Source: Burkholderiales bacterium (lineage in GTDB: Bacteria > Pseudomonadota > Gammaproteobacteria > Burkholderiales > Burkholderiaceae_C). Taken from it: 54,165 nucleotides of DNA. The notes under the pieces are model-generated. The model did no database searches. It worked only from the letters and a program-made list of their open reading frames with translations, and was not told the origin of the DNA. Made by a program: the position numbers and the translations under genes. The DNA lies in assembly GCA_026954015.1 (NCBI GenBank), contig JAIXLP010000027.1, positions 1 through 54,165 on the forward strand. Direction: 5' to 3'. Below, in pieces: positions 25,833-35,169 of the stretch. The number at the start of each line of letters is the position of its first letter. Position 1 is the first letter of the stretch.

Positions 25833-26843
25833 TCACGCGGCTGCCCGCTCGCGCCCCGCTTCCCTGGCGGCGTGCGCCAGCGCCGCCTCGCGCACCCAGG
25901 CGCCGTCGTCCCAAGCCTGGTTGCGCGCGGCCAGGCGCTCGCGGTTGCACGGCCCGTCACCGCCGACCACGCGCCAGAACTCGTCCCAGTCGATCGCGCC
26001 GTGGTCGTGGTGCTGGCGCTCCTCGTTCCACTTCAGGTCCGGGTCGGGGAGCTGCACGCCGAGCACCCTGGCCTGCTCGACGCAGGCGTCGATGAACTTC
26101 TGGCGCAACTCGTCGTTGGAATTGCGCTTGATGCCCCAGCGCATGGACTGCGCGCTGTTGGGCGACTGGTCGTCGGGCGGGCCGAACATCATCACCGACG
26201 GCCACCACCAGCGATCGACCGCGTCCTGCACCATGGCGCGCTGCGCATCGGTGCCGCGCTGCATCATCGTGAGCAGCGCATCAAACCCCTGGCGCTGGTG
26301 GAAGCTCTCCTCGCGGCAGATGCGCACCATGGCGCGCGCATACGGCCCGTACGAGCAGCGGCACAGCGGCACCTGGTTCATGATGGCCGCGCCGTCCACC
26401 AGCCAGCCTATGGCGCCCACGTCGGCCCAGGTGAGCGTGGGGTAGTTGAAGATCGAGCTGTACTTGGCGCGGCCACTGTGCAGCGCGGCGAGCATCTCGT
26501 CGCGGCTCGTGCCCAGCGTCTCGGCGGCGCTGTACAGATACAGGCCGTGGCCCGCCTCGTCCTGGATCTTGGCCAGCAGGATGGCCTTCCTCTTGAGCGT
26601 GGGCGCGCGCGTCACCCAGTTGCCCTCGGGCAGCATGCCCACGTACTCGGAGTGCGCGTGCTGGCTGATCTGGCGGATCAGCGTCTTGCGGTAGTGGGCG
26701 GGCAGCCAGTCCTTGGCCTCGATGAATTCGCCCGCGTCGATGCGCGCGTCAAAGCGCCGCTGCAGCGCCTGCTCCTGCGCGCTTGCGGCGGGCCGCGGCC
26801 CGGCCGCTTCCTTGCCCATCGTGTCCATGGCCTGGGTGTACAT
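25833..26843 (-). CDS. paaA: 1,2-phenylacetyl-CoA epoxidase catalytic subunit PaaA
   Basis: A 336-residue ferritin-like diiron oxygenase subunit that epoxidises phenylacetyl-CoA. Diiron motifs are KIQDEAGHG (ExxH) and [11 protein letters not shown] (ExxH), along with [19 protein letters not shown] and the substrate-region [13 protein letters not shown]. The size matches E. coli PaaA (309) with N- and C-terminal extensions. The gene stop lies at the edge of the inserted repeat. Cotranscribed with the reductase gene 30 nt upstream. Confidence 0.95.
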   Translation of the reverse strand: MYTQAMDTMGKEAAGPRPAASAQEQALQRRFDARIDAGEFIEAKDWLPAHYRKTLIRQISQHAHSEYVGMLPEGNWVTRAPTLKRKAILLAKIQDEAGHGLYLYSAAETLGTSRDEMLAALHSGRAKYSSIFNYPTLTWADVGAIGWLVDGAAIMNQVPLCRCSYGPYARAMVRICREESFHQRQGFDALLTMMQRGTDAQRAMVQDAVDRWWWPSVMMFGPPDDQSPNSAQSMRWGIKRNSNDELRQKFIDACVEQARVLGVQLPDPDLKWNEERQHHDHGAIDWDEFWRVVGGDGPCNRERLAARNQAWDDGAWVREAALAHAAREAGRERAAA

Positions 26844-26873
26844 CGGCGTTCCTTCAGTTCTCGGCGGCTCGTT

Positions 26874-27908
26874 TCAAAGCTGCTCGTAAAAGCCTTCGGT
26901 GTGGATCAGCGCATCGGTCGCACCCAACCGCTTGGCCGCCTCCACGCAATCATCAACGAAACCGGGCGTGCCCGCGACGAACACGCTGTAGCCCGCCAGA
27001 TCGGGGAAATGCTGCGCGAGGATGGCGGGGATGCGGCCGTGCGCGATGCCCGGCGCCTCTTCGCGCGTGGTCGTGGGCAGGTAGTGGAAATTCGGGTGGC
27101 GTGCCTCCCAATAACGCATCAGGCCCACGTCGTAGAGCTCATCCTTGCTGCGGGCCGAGAACATCAGCGTCACAGGCTGTGCGTAGCCGCGGCGCAGCGC
27201 CGCCTCGGCCAGCGAGAGTATCGGTGCCAGGCCCGAGCCGGCCGCCAGGCACAGCACGGGCGTATTCACCGACGGGTCTCCGATGAAGGTGCCGTGCGGC
27301 CCCGAAAAACGCAGCGTCTGGCCAAGCTGCACGGTGTCGTGCAACCAGCGGCTCGTGCGCCCCTCGGGCGAATCGGCCTGCGCGGCATCGACGCGCGTGA
27401 CCTGCAGGCGCAGCTCACCGTCGTGCTGCGGCGCGCCCGCGAGCGAGTACGAACGCATGGGCGCGCCCTGCGACGGATCGCCCAGCTTGATGAACTGCCC
27501 CGGCCAGAAGCGCATCGGGTCGCCCAGCGGGCGCAGCACGAATTCGGTGATGCGCGGCGTGCGCGGGATGCGGTCGATGAGCACCGCGTACTGCGCGTCG
27601 CGCACCGGAAACAGCTTGGGCTTGGCATCCTCGGTGCCCCATTCGATTTCGAGCACCTCGGACACCGGCTTGGCCATGCACATCAGACCGCAGCCGTTGG
27701 CGCGCTCTTCCTGCGACAGGGCCATGTCGAGGACGAAGCCCTGGTCGAACTCGCCCGAGCGCACCTTGACCTTGCACTCTCCGCAGGCGCCCGCGCGGCA
27801 GTTGTTGGGCAGCGCGTAACCGGCGCGCTCGAGCGCCTCGAGCGCGGTGAGGCCCTCGCCCCAGGCAACGCGCTGCCCGGAAGGATGCAGCTTGATCTGA
27901 TGGTCCAT
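26874..27908 (-). CDS. Ferredoxin-NAD(P)H reductase with N-terminal 2Fe-2S domain (not PaaE)
   Basis: A 344-residue electron-transfer protein. The N-terminal plant-type 2Fe-2S domain has Cys37, Cys42, Cys45 (CRAGACGEC) and Cys77 (LMCMAK). An FAD domain with MRSYSLAGAP and an NAD domain with LAAGSGLAPILSLAE and FVAGTPGFVDDC follow. Domain order is opposite to PaaE and like phenol hydroxylase P5 or other monooxygenase reductases. It starts 10 nt after the diiron oxygenase gene, so the pair likely forms one two-component oxygenase. It is not part of the standard paa set. Confidence 0.88.
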   Translation of the reverse strand: MDHQIKLHPSGQRVAWGEGLTALEALERAGYALPNNCRAGACGECKVKVRSGEFDQGFVLDMALSQEERANGCGLMCMAKPVSEVLEIEWGTEDAKPKLFPVRDAQYAVLIDRIPRTPRITEFVLRPLGDPMRFWPGQFIKLGDPSQGAPMRSYSLAGAPQHDGELRLQVTRVDAAQADSPEGRTSRWLHDTVQLGQTLRFSGPHGTFIGDPSVNTPVLCLAAGSGLAPILSLAEAALRRGYAQPVTLMFSARSKDELYDVGLMRYWEARHPNFHYLPTTTREEAPGIAHGRIPAILAQHFPDLAGYSVFVAGTPGFVDDCVEAAKRLGATDALIHTEGFYEQL

Positions 27909-27918
27909 GGCCTCGCGT

Positions 27919-28941
27919 TCAGAACACCGGAATGATGTCTTCCATGTCAACGTCGGTGATTTCCTGCCCCGTGATGTCCACCTCGGGAATCGCCGGGAAC
28001 GGAATGCCGTACTTGTCGAGCACGCCCTTGAGGTTCAGGATCGCCCCGCGCCAGTTGGCCTTCTTGGCCTCGTACTCGGGGATCGCGAAACCGGCCGCGC
28101 GCGCCACCGCCTCGCCCTCGCGCTGGTTGGCGATGAAGTCCTCGGGCAGGTCCCAGAAGTCCATCGGCGGCTCGAACAGCACGGCCGAGAGGAACAGGTA
28201 ACCCGCGCGCACCTGCTTGGTGATGAGCGGCTTGTCCGACAGGTCGAGCTTGGGGTAGTCGCGCTCCATCAGCGCCAGGCAGATGCCCATGTGCCGGCCT
28301 TCGTCCTTGCCGATGTTGCGGAACGCCTCCTTGAACACCGGCTCGGTGCAGCCCGCGGCCATCTGGTGGAAGATGGTGGCGGCAGCGATCTCGCCCATCA
28401 GGAACGAGCTGAACAGCACCGCCAGGCTGTACTTGGGTACGGCCTGCTTGTAGCCGTTCCAGTAGCGCGCGCCGTTGTGGTAGAGCCAGCGGGCGTTCTT
28501 CTGCAGGCGCTTGCCGAGCTCGGTCCTGGGCGTGTAGGTGAGCGGATCGGGATGCTCGAGGAACTTCGTGATCGCGGTGCCGCACATCTGCTCGTGGCCC
28601 TGCTCGTCACGCGTCACGCTGAAGAAGCAGCGGCGCACCGCATCTTCCTCGTGCGCTTCGTAGGTCTTGATCATCGCGGTGGCGAACACCGGCGGCGCCG
28701 AGGCGTCGAACACCGACAGCAGCGTCCACCAGTAGGCGATGGCCTCGCGCTGCTCCCACGTGTACTTGTTCACGTTGAAGGTGTCCCAGGGCAGCTTCTT
28801 GACGTCCCAGACCTCGCGCTGCGAGGCATCCCAGATCTCTTCGAGCTTCTTCGTGTGCTGCTGCCACGAAAGCGGGTAGACGTTGGGTTGCTCGATCGCG
28901 GGCGGAAACTCCATCTTCTGGGCGAGTTTTTCCTTGTTCAT
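27919..28941 (-). CDS. Putative ferritin-like/R2-like diiron oxygenase in the paa operon
   Basis: A 340-residue soluble protein with two ExxH motifs, E113-Q-G-H116 and E214-G-R-H217. With Asp79 and Glu184 these give a ligand set spaced like the diiron site of ribonucleotide reductase R2 and related oxygenases (34 and 30 residues before each ExxH). The N-terminal WWTLLSVFDASAPPVFATAMIKTYEAHEED region forms the first ligand helices. GGAGG precedes the ATG by 10 nt. Downstream is a matching 2Fe-2S/FAD reductase. It differs from PaaA, PaaC and BoxB in length and motifs; an AurF/aminobenzoate-oxygenase-like annotation is the nearest I can name. The substrate is unknown, probably an aromatic acid or its CoA ester. 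Confidence 0.7.
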   Translation of the reverse strand: MNKEKLAQKMEFPPAIEQPNVYPLSWQQHTKKLEEIWDASQREVWDVKKLPWDTFNVNKYTWEQREAIAYWWTLLSVFDASAPPVFATAMIKTYEAHEEDAVRRCFFSVTRDEQGHEQMCGTAITKFLEHPDPLTYTPRTELGKRLQKNARWLYHNGARYWNGYKQAVPKYSLAVLFSSFLMGEIAAATIFHQMAAGCTEPVFKEAFRNIGKDEGRHMGICLALMERDYPKLDLSDKPLITKQVRAGYLFLSAVLFEPPMDFWDLPEDFIANQREGEAVARAAGFAIPEYEAKKANWRGAILNLKGVLDKYGIPFPAIPEVDITGQEITDVDMEDIIPVF

Positions 28942-28986
28942 GGTGTGATACCTCCAGTACGGGGGGCAGAAAAGAGAAGGGAAAGT

Positions 28987-30303
<1,317 letters not shown>

Positions 30304-30343
30304 TCGCTGGTCTCCTGAATGAAACGGTGGGATGAGGTGGGGC

Positions 30344-30796
30344 TCAATGCCCCGCGGGCGGCACCACCGCGGGCTTGCCCTTCATGCGGTACGAGCGGCC
30401 GCGGAACACCGCGATCAGCTCGCCGCGCTGGTTGTGCACATTCACGTCGTACACGCCGGTGCGGCCCGCGTGCGACACCTCGTGCGCCTGCGCGGTCAGC
30501 ACGTCGCCCTCGCGCCCCGGGGCGAGAAAGTCCACCGACAGGCCGGCCGCCACCGTGAGTTCGTTGCCCGAATTGCACGCATAGGCGAACGCCGAATCGG
30601 CCAGTGCGGTGATGAGCCCGCCGTGGCAGGTGGCGTGGCCGTTGAGCATGTCGGCACGCACCGTCATGGTGAGCGTGGCCGTGCCCGGTGCCATGGCGGT
30701 CACGCGCATGCCCAGCGCCTGCACCGCGCGGTCCTTGGCGTACATCGCCTCGCGCACGTGGTCGGCGAGTTGCTGGGGGGTGAGTTCCTGGGTCAT
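30344..30796 (-). CDS. paaI: Hydroxyphenylacetyl-CoA thioesterase PaaI
   Basis: A 150-residue hotdog thioesterase that rescues CoA from dead-end hydroxyphenylacetyl-CoA. The active-site region is NGHATCHGGLITALADSAFAYACN, with LSVDFLAPGREGDVL and RTGVYDVNVHNQRGELIAVFRGRSY. The ATG at 30796 is preferred to an in-frame TTG at 30808 that overlaps paaG. It begins 8 nt after the paaG stop. This intact copy contrasts with the broken relative at 15167-15483. Confidence 0.93.
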   Translation of the reverse strand: MTQELTPQQLADHVREAMYAKDRAVQALGMRVTAMAPGTATLTMTVRADMLNGHATCHGGLITALADSAFAYACNSGNELTVAAGLSVDFLAPGREGDVLTAQAHEVSHAGRTGVYDVNVHNQRGELIAVFRGRSYRMKGKPAVVPPAGH

Positions 30797-30804
30797 GGTG
30801 GGAA

Positions 30805-31602
30805 TCAACGGTCGGTGAAACGGGGGGCGCGTTTTTCGGCGAATGCCTGCACGCCCTCCTGGTAGTCGTGCGCTAAGCCCAGCGTGCGCTGCAGCGTGGC
30901 CTCGTGCGCGAGTGCGCCGGGCCAGTCCATCAGCGCGGCCGCATCGAGCGCGCCGCGTATCGCCACGAGCGCCTGCGTCGGCATCGCGGCAAGACGACCG
31001 GCGGTCTGCTGCGCCACGCCCGCAAGCTCGGCATCATCGACACAGCGCCAGATGAGCCCGATGCGCTCGGCCTCCTCGGCCACGAGCTTGTCGCCCAGCA
31101 ACGCCAGGCCCAGCGCGCGTGCGCGCCCGACAAGACGTGGCAGCAGCCAGGTGCCGCCGCTGTCGGGCACGAGGCCGATCTTGGAAAACGCCTGGATGAA
31201 GCTCGCCGAGCGCGCCGCGATCACGAGATCGCAGGCCAGCGCGATGCTCGCGCCCGCGCCCGCCGCCACGCCATTGACCGCCGCGACGACCGGAACCGGC
31301 ATCGAGCGCAGGCGCAGACACAGCGGGCGGTAAAAGCGCTCGACCACTGCACCCAGATCCTTGGGCGCCTGGGCCGGATCGGGCGCCACGGCGGGGTCGG
31401 AAAGGTCCTGCCCGGCGCAGAACCCCCGCCCCGCGCCCGTGAGCACCACGCAGCGCACCGCCGCATCATGTGCCGCCGATTCGAGCTCGGCCAGCAGCGC
31501 GGCGTGCAGCTCGGCCGTGAAGCTGTTGAGCTGCGCCGGGCGGTTCAGGGTCAGGGTGCGCACCGCGTCGCGGGTGCTGGCAAGAATGAGAGGATCGGAC
31601 AT
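30805..31602 (-). CDS. paaG: 2-(1,2-epoxy-1,2-dihydrophenyl)acetyl-CoA isomerase PaaG
   Basis: A 265-residue crotonase-fold isomerase that turns the ring epoxide into oxepin-CoA. Oxyanion-hole segments are FCAGQDLSDP and NGVAAGAGASIALACD. The catalytic Asp typical of PaaG is in GLVPDSGGTW; a hydratase would have Glu there. It is the first gene of the minus-strand paa operon. The ATG at 31602 is chosen by homology; an ATG 36 nt upstream is possible. Confidence 0.92.
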   Translation of the reverse strand: MSDPLILASTRDAVRTLTLNRPAQLNSFTAELHAALLAELESAAHDAAVRCVVLTGAGRGFCAGQDLSDPAVAPDPAQAPKDLGAVVERFYRPLCLRLRSMPVPVVAAVNGVAAGAGASIALACDLVIAARSASFIQAFSKIGLVPDSGGTWLLPRLVGRARALGLALLGDKLVAEEAERIGLIWRCVDDAELAGVAQQTAGRLAAMPTQALVAIRGALDAAALMDWPGALAHEATLQRTLGLAHDYQEGVQAFAEKRAPRFTDR

Positions 31603-31647
31603 GGGGCTGGCTGGGTGCGAGGTTGATGCATCCATCAAACAAGCATG

Positions 31648-31677
31648 TTTGAATTTTTGATGTTTGAACTTTTGATG
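31648..31677. repeat. Tandem 15-bp direct repeat in the paaG-paaN intergenic region
   Basis: TTTGAATTTTTGATG is followed directly by TTTGAACTTTTGATG (one mismatch). A further inverted TTGATG/CATCAA pair lies at 31623-31638. The block is very AT-rich for this genome and sits between the TetR-type operator and paaG. It may bind IHF or an activator. Confidence 0.7.
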
Positions 31678-31686
31678 CGGCACAAA

Positions 31687-31708
31687 ATTGACCGATCGGT
31701 CGGTCAAT
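31687..31708. promoter_or_regulatory. 22-bp inverted repeat, probable PaaR operator
   Basis: The arms ATTGACCG and CGGTCAAT flank a 6-nt centre that is itself nearly symmetric. The 22-bp size and symmetry suit a TetR-family dimer. It overlaps the -35 box of the paaN promoter and lies upstream of paaG on the other side, so one site could repress both directions. PaaR is encoded at 22371-23018. Confidence 0.75.
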
Positions 31709-31716
31709 AATATACT
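31688..31716 (+). promoter_or_regulatory. Sigma70 promoter for paaN
   Basis: TTGACC at 31688-31693, a 17-nt spacer, and TATACT at 31711-31716, close to consensus. The -35 box lies within the inverted repeat. A comparable TTGACC occurs on the minus strand within the same repeat, for a divergent paaG promoter with a poorer -10. Confidence 0.75.
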
Positions 31717-31774
31717 GCGCTGCACCGCCCCGAACAAGTTTTTTCGACCTAGTGAAAACCCTTGGAGACCTTTG

Positions 31775-33430
31775 ATGTCGTTGCTTGACACCCACCGCGC
31801 GCTGCTCGACGGCGCCTTGAACGCACTCGCCACGCGCGGCTACTGGACGCCGTTTCCCGAAATGCCATCGCCCAAGGTCTACGGCGAGACCGCGCAGGCC
31901 GACGGCATGGCCGCCACCAACGCGCTGCTGGGCAAGGACTTCCCGCTCGAGCAACCCGGCGAGGTCGGCCGCATCGCCACCGAGACCTCGCCCTACGGCG
32001 TCACGATCGGCGTGCGCTACCCCGAATGCGCGCCCGGCGCGCTGGTCGCCGCCGCGCAGGCCGCCGAGCCCGGCTGGCAGGCGCTGGGCCGCGAAGGCCG
32101 CACCGGCGTGCTGCTCGAGGCGCTCACGCGCATCCACCGGCGCAGCCACGAGATCGCGCACGCGGTCATGCTCACCACCGGGCAGGGGCCGATGATGGCC
32201 TTCCAGGCCGGCGGCCCGCACGCGCAGGACCGGGCGCTTGAGGCCATCGCCTACGCCTGGAAGGCCATGGCCGACGTGCCGGCCGAAGCCCGCTGGGAAA
32301 AGCCGCAAGGCAAGAACCCGCCGCTCGTGATGCGCAAGCACTTCGAGATCGTCGGGCGCGGCGTGGCGCTGGTGATCGGCTGCGCCACCTTCCCCACCTG
32401 GAACACCTACCCCGGCCTGTTCGCGGCACTGGCCACGGGCAACCCGGTCATCGTCAAGCCCCACCCCAACGCCGTGCTGCCCGCCGCGCTCACGGTGCAG
32501 ATCCTGCGCGAGGTGCTGGCCGAACAGGGACTCGACCAGAACCTCGTCACCCTCGCGCTGAGCCAGGACCCGGCGCACACGCAGGCGCTGGCGCAGCACC
32601 CGGCGGTCGCAAGCATCGATTTCACCGGCAGCACCGCGTTCGGCCACTGGCTGCGCGACCACGCGCCGCAGGCGCGGCTGTACGCCGAGATGGCGGGCGT
32701 CAACGGCGTGATCGTCGATTCCACCGACCAGTACGCGGCGATGCTGAACAACCTCGCGTTCACGCTCACGCTCTACAGCGGTCAGATGTGCACGACCACG
32801 CAAACCATCTACGTGCCGCAGGACGGCATCACCACCGACCAGGGCCACAAGAGCTTCGAGCAGGTCGGGAAGGACCTCGCCGCCGCGATCGACCAGCTGG
32901 TGAGCAACCCGCGCGTAGCCACCGCAGTGCTCGGCGCAGTCTGCGCGCCCGAGACCGTGCAGCGCATCGCACAGGCCAGCACCACGGGCACGCTGCTGCT
33001 CGCGTCGCGCACGCTTGCCCACCCCGAATACCCGAATGCGCGCATCCACACCCCGGCCCTCATCGCGCTCACGCAGCACGACCGCGCCACCTGGGGCAGC
33101 GAGTGCTTCGGCCCGGTCTCGTTCGTCGTCGCCACCGCGTCGCGCGATGCGTCGCTGCGGGCCGCCGAATCCACGGTGCGCGAACAGGGCGCGCTGACGC
33201 TGGGCGTGTACTCCACCGACCGCGCGGTGATCGACCGCACCATCGCGCTCAGCCTGCGCGCGCGCGTCGCGCTCTCGATCAACCTCACGCAGGGGGTGTA
33301 CGTGAACCAGTCCGCCGGGTTCTCCGACTACCACGCGACCGGTGGCAACCCCGCGGCCACCACGAGCTACACCACGCTCGCCTTCGTCGCCGACCGCTTC
33401 GTCGTGGTGCAGCGGCGCGAACACGTCTGA
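31775..33430 (+). CDS. paaN: Phenylacetic acid degradation protein PaaN (aldehyde dehydrogenase)
   Basis: A 551-residue aldehyde-dehydrogenase-fold protein. It oxidises the ring-opened semialdehyde-CoA formed from oxepin-CoA. Landmarks are FPTWNTYPGLFAALATGNPVIVKPHP, DFTGSTAFG, YSGQMCTTTQTIYVP (catalytic Cys) and WGSECFGPVSFVV. It lacks the C-terminal MaoC-type hydratase domain of E. coli PaaZ (681 residues), so oxepin-CoA hydrolysis needs another protein. GGAG precedes the ATG at 31775. It is transcribed from the operator-overlapped promoter. Confidence 0.9.
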   Translation: MSLLDTHRALLDGALNALATRGYWTPFPEMPSPKVYGETAQADGMAATNALLGKDFPLEQPGEVGRIATETSPYGVTIGVRYPECAPGALVAAAQAAEPGWQALGREGRTGVLLEALTRIHRRSHEIAHAVMLTTGQGPMMAFQAGGPHAQDRALEAIAYAWKAMADVPAEARWEKPQGKNPPLVMRKHFEIVGRGVALVIGCATFPTWNTYPGLFAALATGNPVIVKPHPNAVLPAALTVQILREVLAEQGLDQNLVTLALSQDPAHTQALAQHPAVASIDFTGSTAFGHWLRDHAPQARLYAEMAGVNGVIVDSTDQYAAMLNNLAFTLTLYSGQMCTTTQTIYVPQDGITTDQGHKSFEQVGKDLAAAIDQLVSNPRVATAVLGAVCAPETVQRIAQASTTGTLLLASRTLAHPEYPNARIHTPALIALTQHDRATWGSECFGPVSFVVATASRDASLRAAESTVREQGALTLGVYSTDRAVIDRTIALSLRARVALSINLTQGVYVNQSAGFSDYHATGGNPAATTSYTTLAFVADRFVVVQRREHV

Positions 33431-33446
33431 CGCGGCAGGCTGCGCG

Positions 33447-33836
33447 ATGACGTCGCTGCGCGTGGTCGATTCGATCACCGAACTCACCTCTCACGACGCG
33501 GGCTGCATCGCGGTGAGCGGCTCGCACGGCGGGCGCAGCGCGGCGCACTACGCGATCGCCGCGCGCCCGTTGCTGTCGGTGTTCAACGATGCGGGCATAG
33601 GCAAGGACGGTGCGGGCATCGCGGCGCTGGCGCTGCTGCAGGCCGAGGGTCTGGCGGCTGCGATCGTCGGTCACGACAGCGCGCGCATCGGCGAGGCCGC
33701 AAGCACGCTGCACGACGGCGTCATCTGCCACGCCAACGCGGCGGCGCAGGCGCTCGGCGTCGCCGTGGGGCAGTCGTGCGACGCGGCGGTGCGGCGGCTC
33801 GCGGCGGGCACCCCGCCTGCGACAATCGGCGCATGA
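33447..33836 (+). CDS. Conserved-looking protein of unknown function, coupled to hemE
   Basis: A 129-residue soluble protein I do not recognise. It has a glycine-rich start [15 protein letters not shown], a central [29 protein letters not shown], and [23 protein letters not shown]. The pattern of short hydrophobic strands and Gly turns suggests an alpha/beta fold. No signal peptide or membrane segment. It starts 17 nt after paaN and its stop overlaps the hemE ATG (ATGA), so it could be expressed with either. A role in phenylacetate or heme metabolism would be guesswork. Confidence 0.7.
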   Translation: MTSLRVVDSITELTSHDAGCIAVSGSHGGRSAAHYAIAARPLLSVFNDAGIGKDGAGIAALALLQAEGLAAAIVGHDSARIGEAASTLHDGVICHANAAAQALGVAVGQSCDAAVRRLAAGTPPATIGA

Positions 33837-34942
33837 ACCGTGCCTTCGCTCCGCTTGCCAACGACCGCTTCCTGCGCGCCTGCTGGCGCCAGGCCACCGA
33901 CACCACGCCCATCTGGCTCATGCGCCAGGCGGGGCGCTACCTGCCCGAGTACCGCGCCACGCGCGCCAGGGCGGGCAGCTTCATGGGGCTTGCGACCAAC
34001 GTCGACTTCTCCACCGAAGTGACGCTGCAGCCCATCGAGCGGTACCCGCTCGATGCGGCCATCCTGTTTTCCGACATCCTCACCGTGCCCGACGCCATGG
34101 GCCTGGGCCTGACCTTCGCCGAGGGCGAGGGGCCGTGCTTTGCCAAGCCGGTGCGCAGCGCCACCGACGTGGCGCAACTGGCGGTGCCCGACATGGACAA
34201 GCTGCGCTACGTGTTCGATGCCGTCACCAGCATCCGGCGCGCACTGGGCGGACGGGTGCCGCTGATCGGCTTCTCGGGCAGCCCCTGGACGCTCGCGTGC
34301 TACATGGTCGAGGGGCGCGGCTCGCAGGACTACCGCCACGTCAAGACGCTGATGTACGCGCGCCCCGACCTCATGCACCAGTTGCTCACGGTGAACGCGG
34401 CGGCCGTGGCGGCCTACCTGAACGCGCAGATCGCCGCGGGCGCGCAGGCCGTGATGGTGTTCGACAGCTGGGGCGGCGTGCTCGCCGACGGTGCGTTCCA
34501 GGCGTTCAGCCTGGCGTATACCCAGCAGGTGCTCCGCCAGCTCGCGCGCAGTGCGCCCGACGGCACGCCGGTGCCGCGCATCGTCTTCACCAAGGGCGGC
34601 GGCCTGTGGCTGGGCGACATGCGCGCGCTCGACTGCGAAGTGCTCGGCGTGGACTGGACGGTCAATCTCGGCCGGGCACGCGCGCAGGTGGGCGATGTGA
34701 AGGCGCTGCAGGGCAACATCGACCCCAACGTCCTGTTCGCCCCGCCGGCGGTGATCGCCGAACAGGCGCGCGCGGCGCTCGAGAGCTTCGGCGCACCGCA
34801 TACCGATGGCACCCGCACTGGCCCGACGCAGATCTTCAACCTCGGCCACGGCATCAGCCAGCACACCCCGCCCGAGCACGTCACGGCACTGGTCGAGGCG
34901 GTGCACGCGCACGGGCGCCGGATGCGACAGTCCCCCCCGTGA
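33833..34942 (+). CDS. hemE: Uroporphyrinogen decarboxylase
   Basis: A 369-residue heme-pathway enzyme that removes four carboxyl groups from uroporphyrinogen III to give coproporphyrinogen III. Family signatures are [19 protein letters not shown] near the N-terminus and [17 protein letters not shown]. The substrate-binding Asp is in [29 protein letters not shown] is near the C-terminus. The start overlaps the stop of the preceding gene (ATGA), and ACAATCGGCGC sits just upstream as it does before the gene at 858. Confidence 0.96.
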   Translation: MNRAFAPLANDRFLRACWRQATDTTPIWLMRQAGRYLPEYRATRARAGSFMGLATNVDFSTEVTLQPIERYPLDAAILFSDILTVPDAMGLGLTFAEGEGPCFAKPVRSATDVAQLAVPDMDKLRYVFDAVTSIRRALGGRVPLIGFSGSPWTLACYMVEGRGSQDYRHVKTLMYARPDLMHQLLTVNAAAVAAYLNAQIAAGAQAVMVFDSWGGVLADGAFQAFSLAYTQQVLRQLARSAPDGTPVPRIVFTKGGGLWLGDMRALDCEVLGVDWTVNLGRARAQVGDVKALQGNIDPNVLFAPPAVIAEQARAALESFGAPHTDGTRTGPTQIFNLGHGISQHTPPEHVTALVEAVHAHGRRMRQSPP

Positions 34943-34973
34943 TTTGCCCCCTTGACAGCTTGCACCGAACGAC

Positions 34974-34982
34974 TTATGCACA
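34974..34982 (+). promoter_or_regulatory. DnaA box (TTATGCACA)
   Basis: Perfect match to TTATNCACA, 32 nt after the hemE stop. Confidence 0.6.
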
Positions 34983-35001
34983 AAAATCCATAGCGCTCGG
35001 C

Positions 35002-35023
35002 GCGTTCGCCGCGCGGCGAACGC
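35002..35023. repeat. Perfect inverted repeat after hemE
   Basis: GCGTTCGCC and GGCGAACGC flank GCGC, itself palindromic, giving a 22-nt perfect palindrome. It could form a hairpin downstream of hemE, but no T-tract follows. ATAGCGC just upstream at 34990 resembles one end of the dispersed repeat, so it may be a degenerate fifth copy. Confidence 0.5.
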
Positions 35024-35160
35024 CACCGGGACGGCCGCGCCACGCCGTGCAAGTCCGTTGATTTCAAAAGGATTTTTCGCATTGCCCATTTTGTGTGCAA
35101 TCCGTGCGAAGCGAGCAAACACGCGGTTCGCGCTTCTTTGGGCCCAAGATACCCACAAAG

Positions 35161-35169
35161 TTATCCACA
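35161..35169 (+). promoter_or_regulatory. DnaA box (TTATCCACA)
   Basis: Perfect high-affinity type box, about 90 nt upstream of the priA start, with the degenerate ATACCCACA a few nucleotides before it. Confidence 0.65.
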
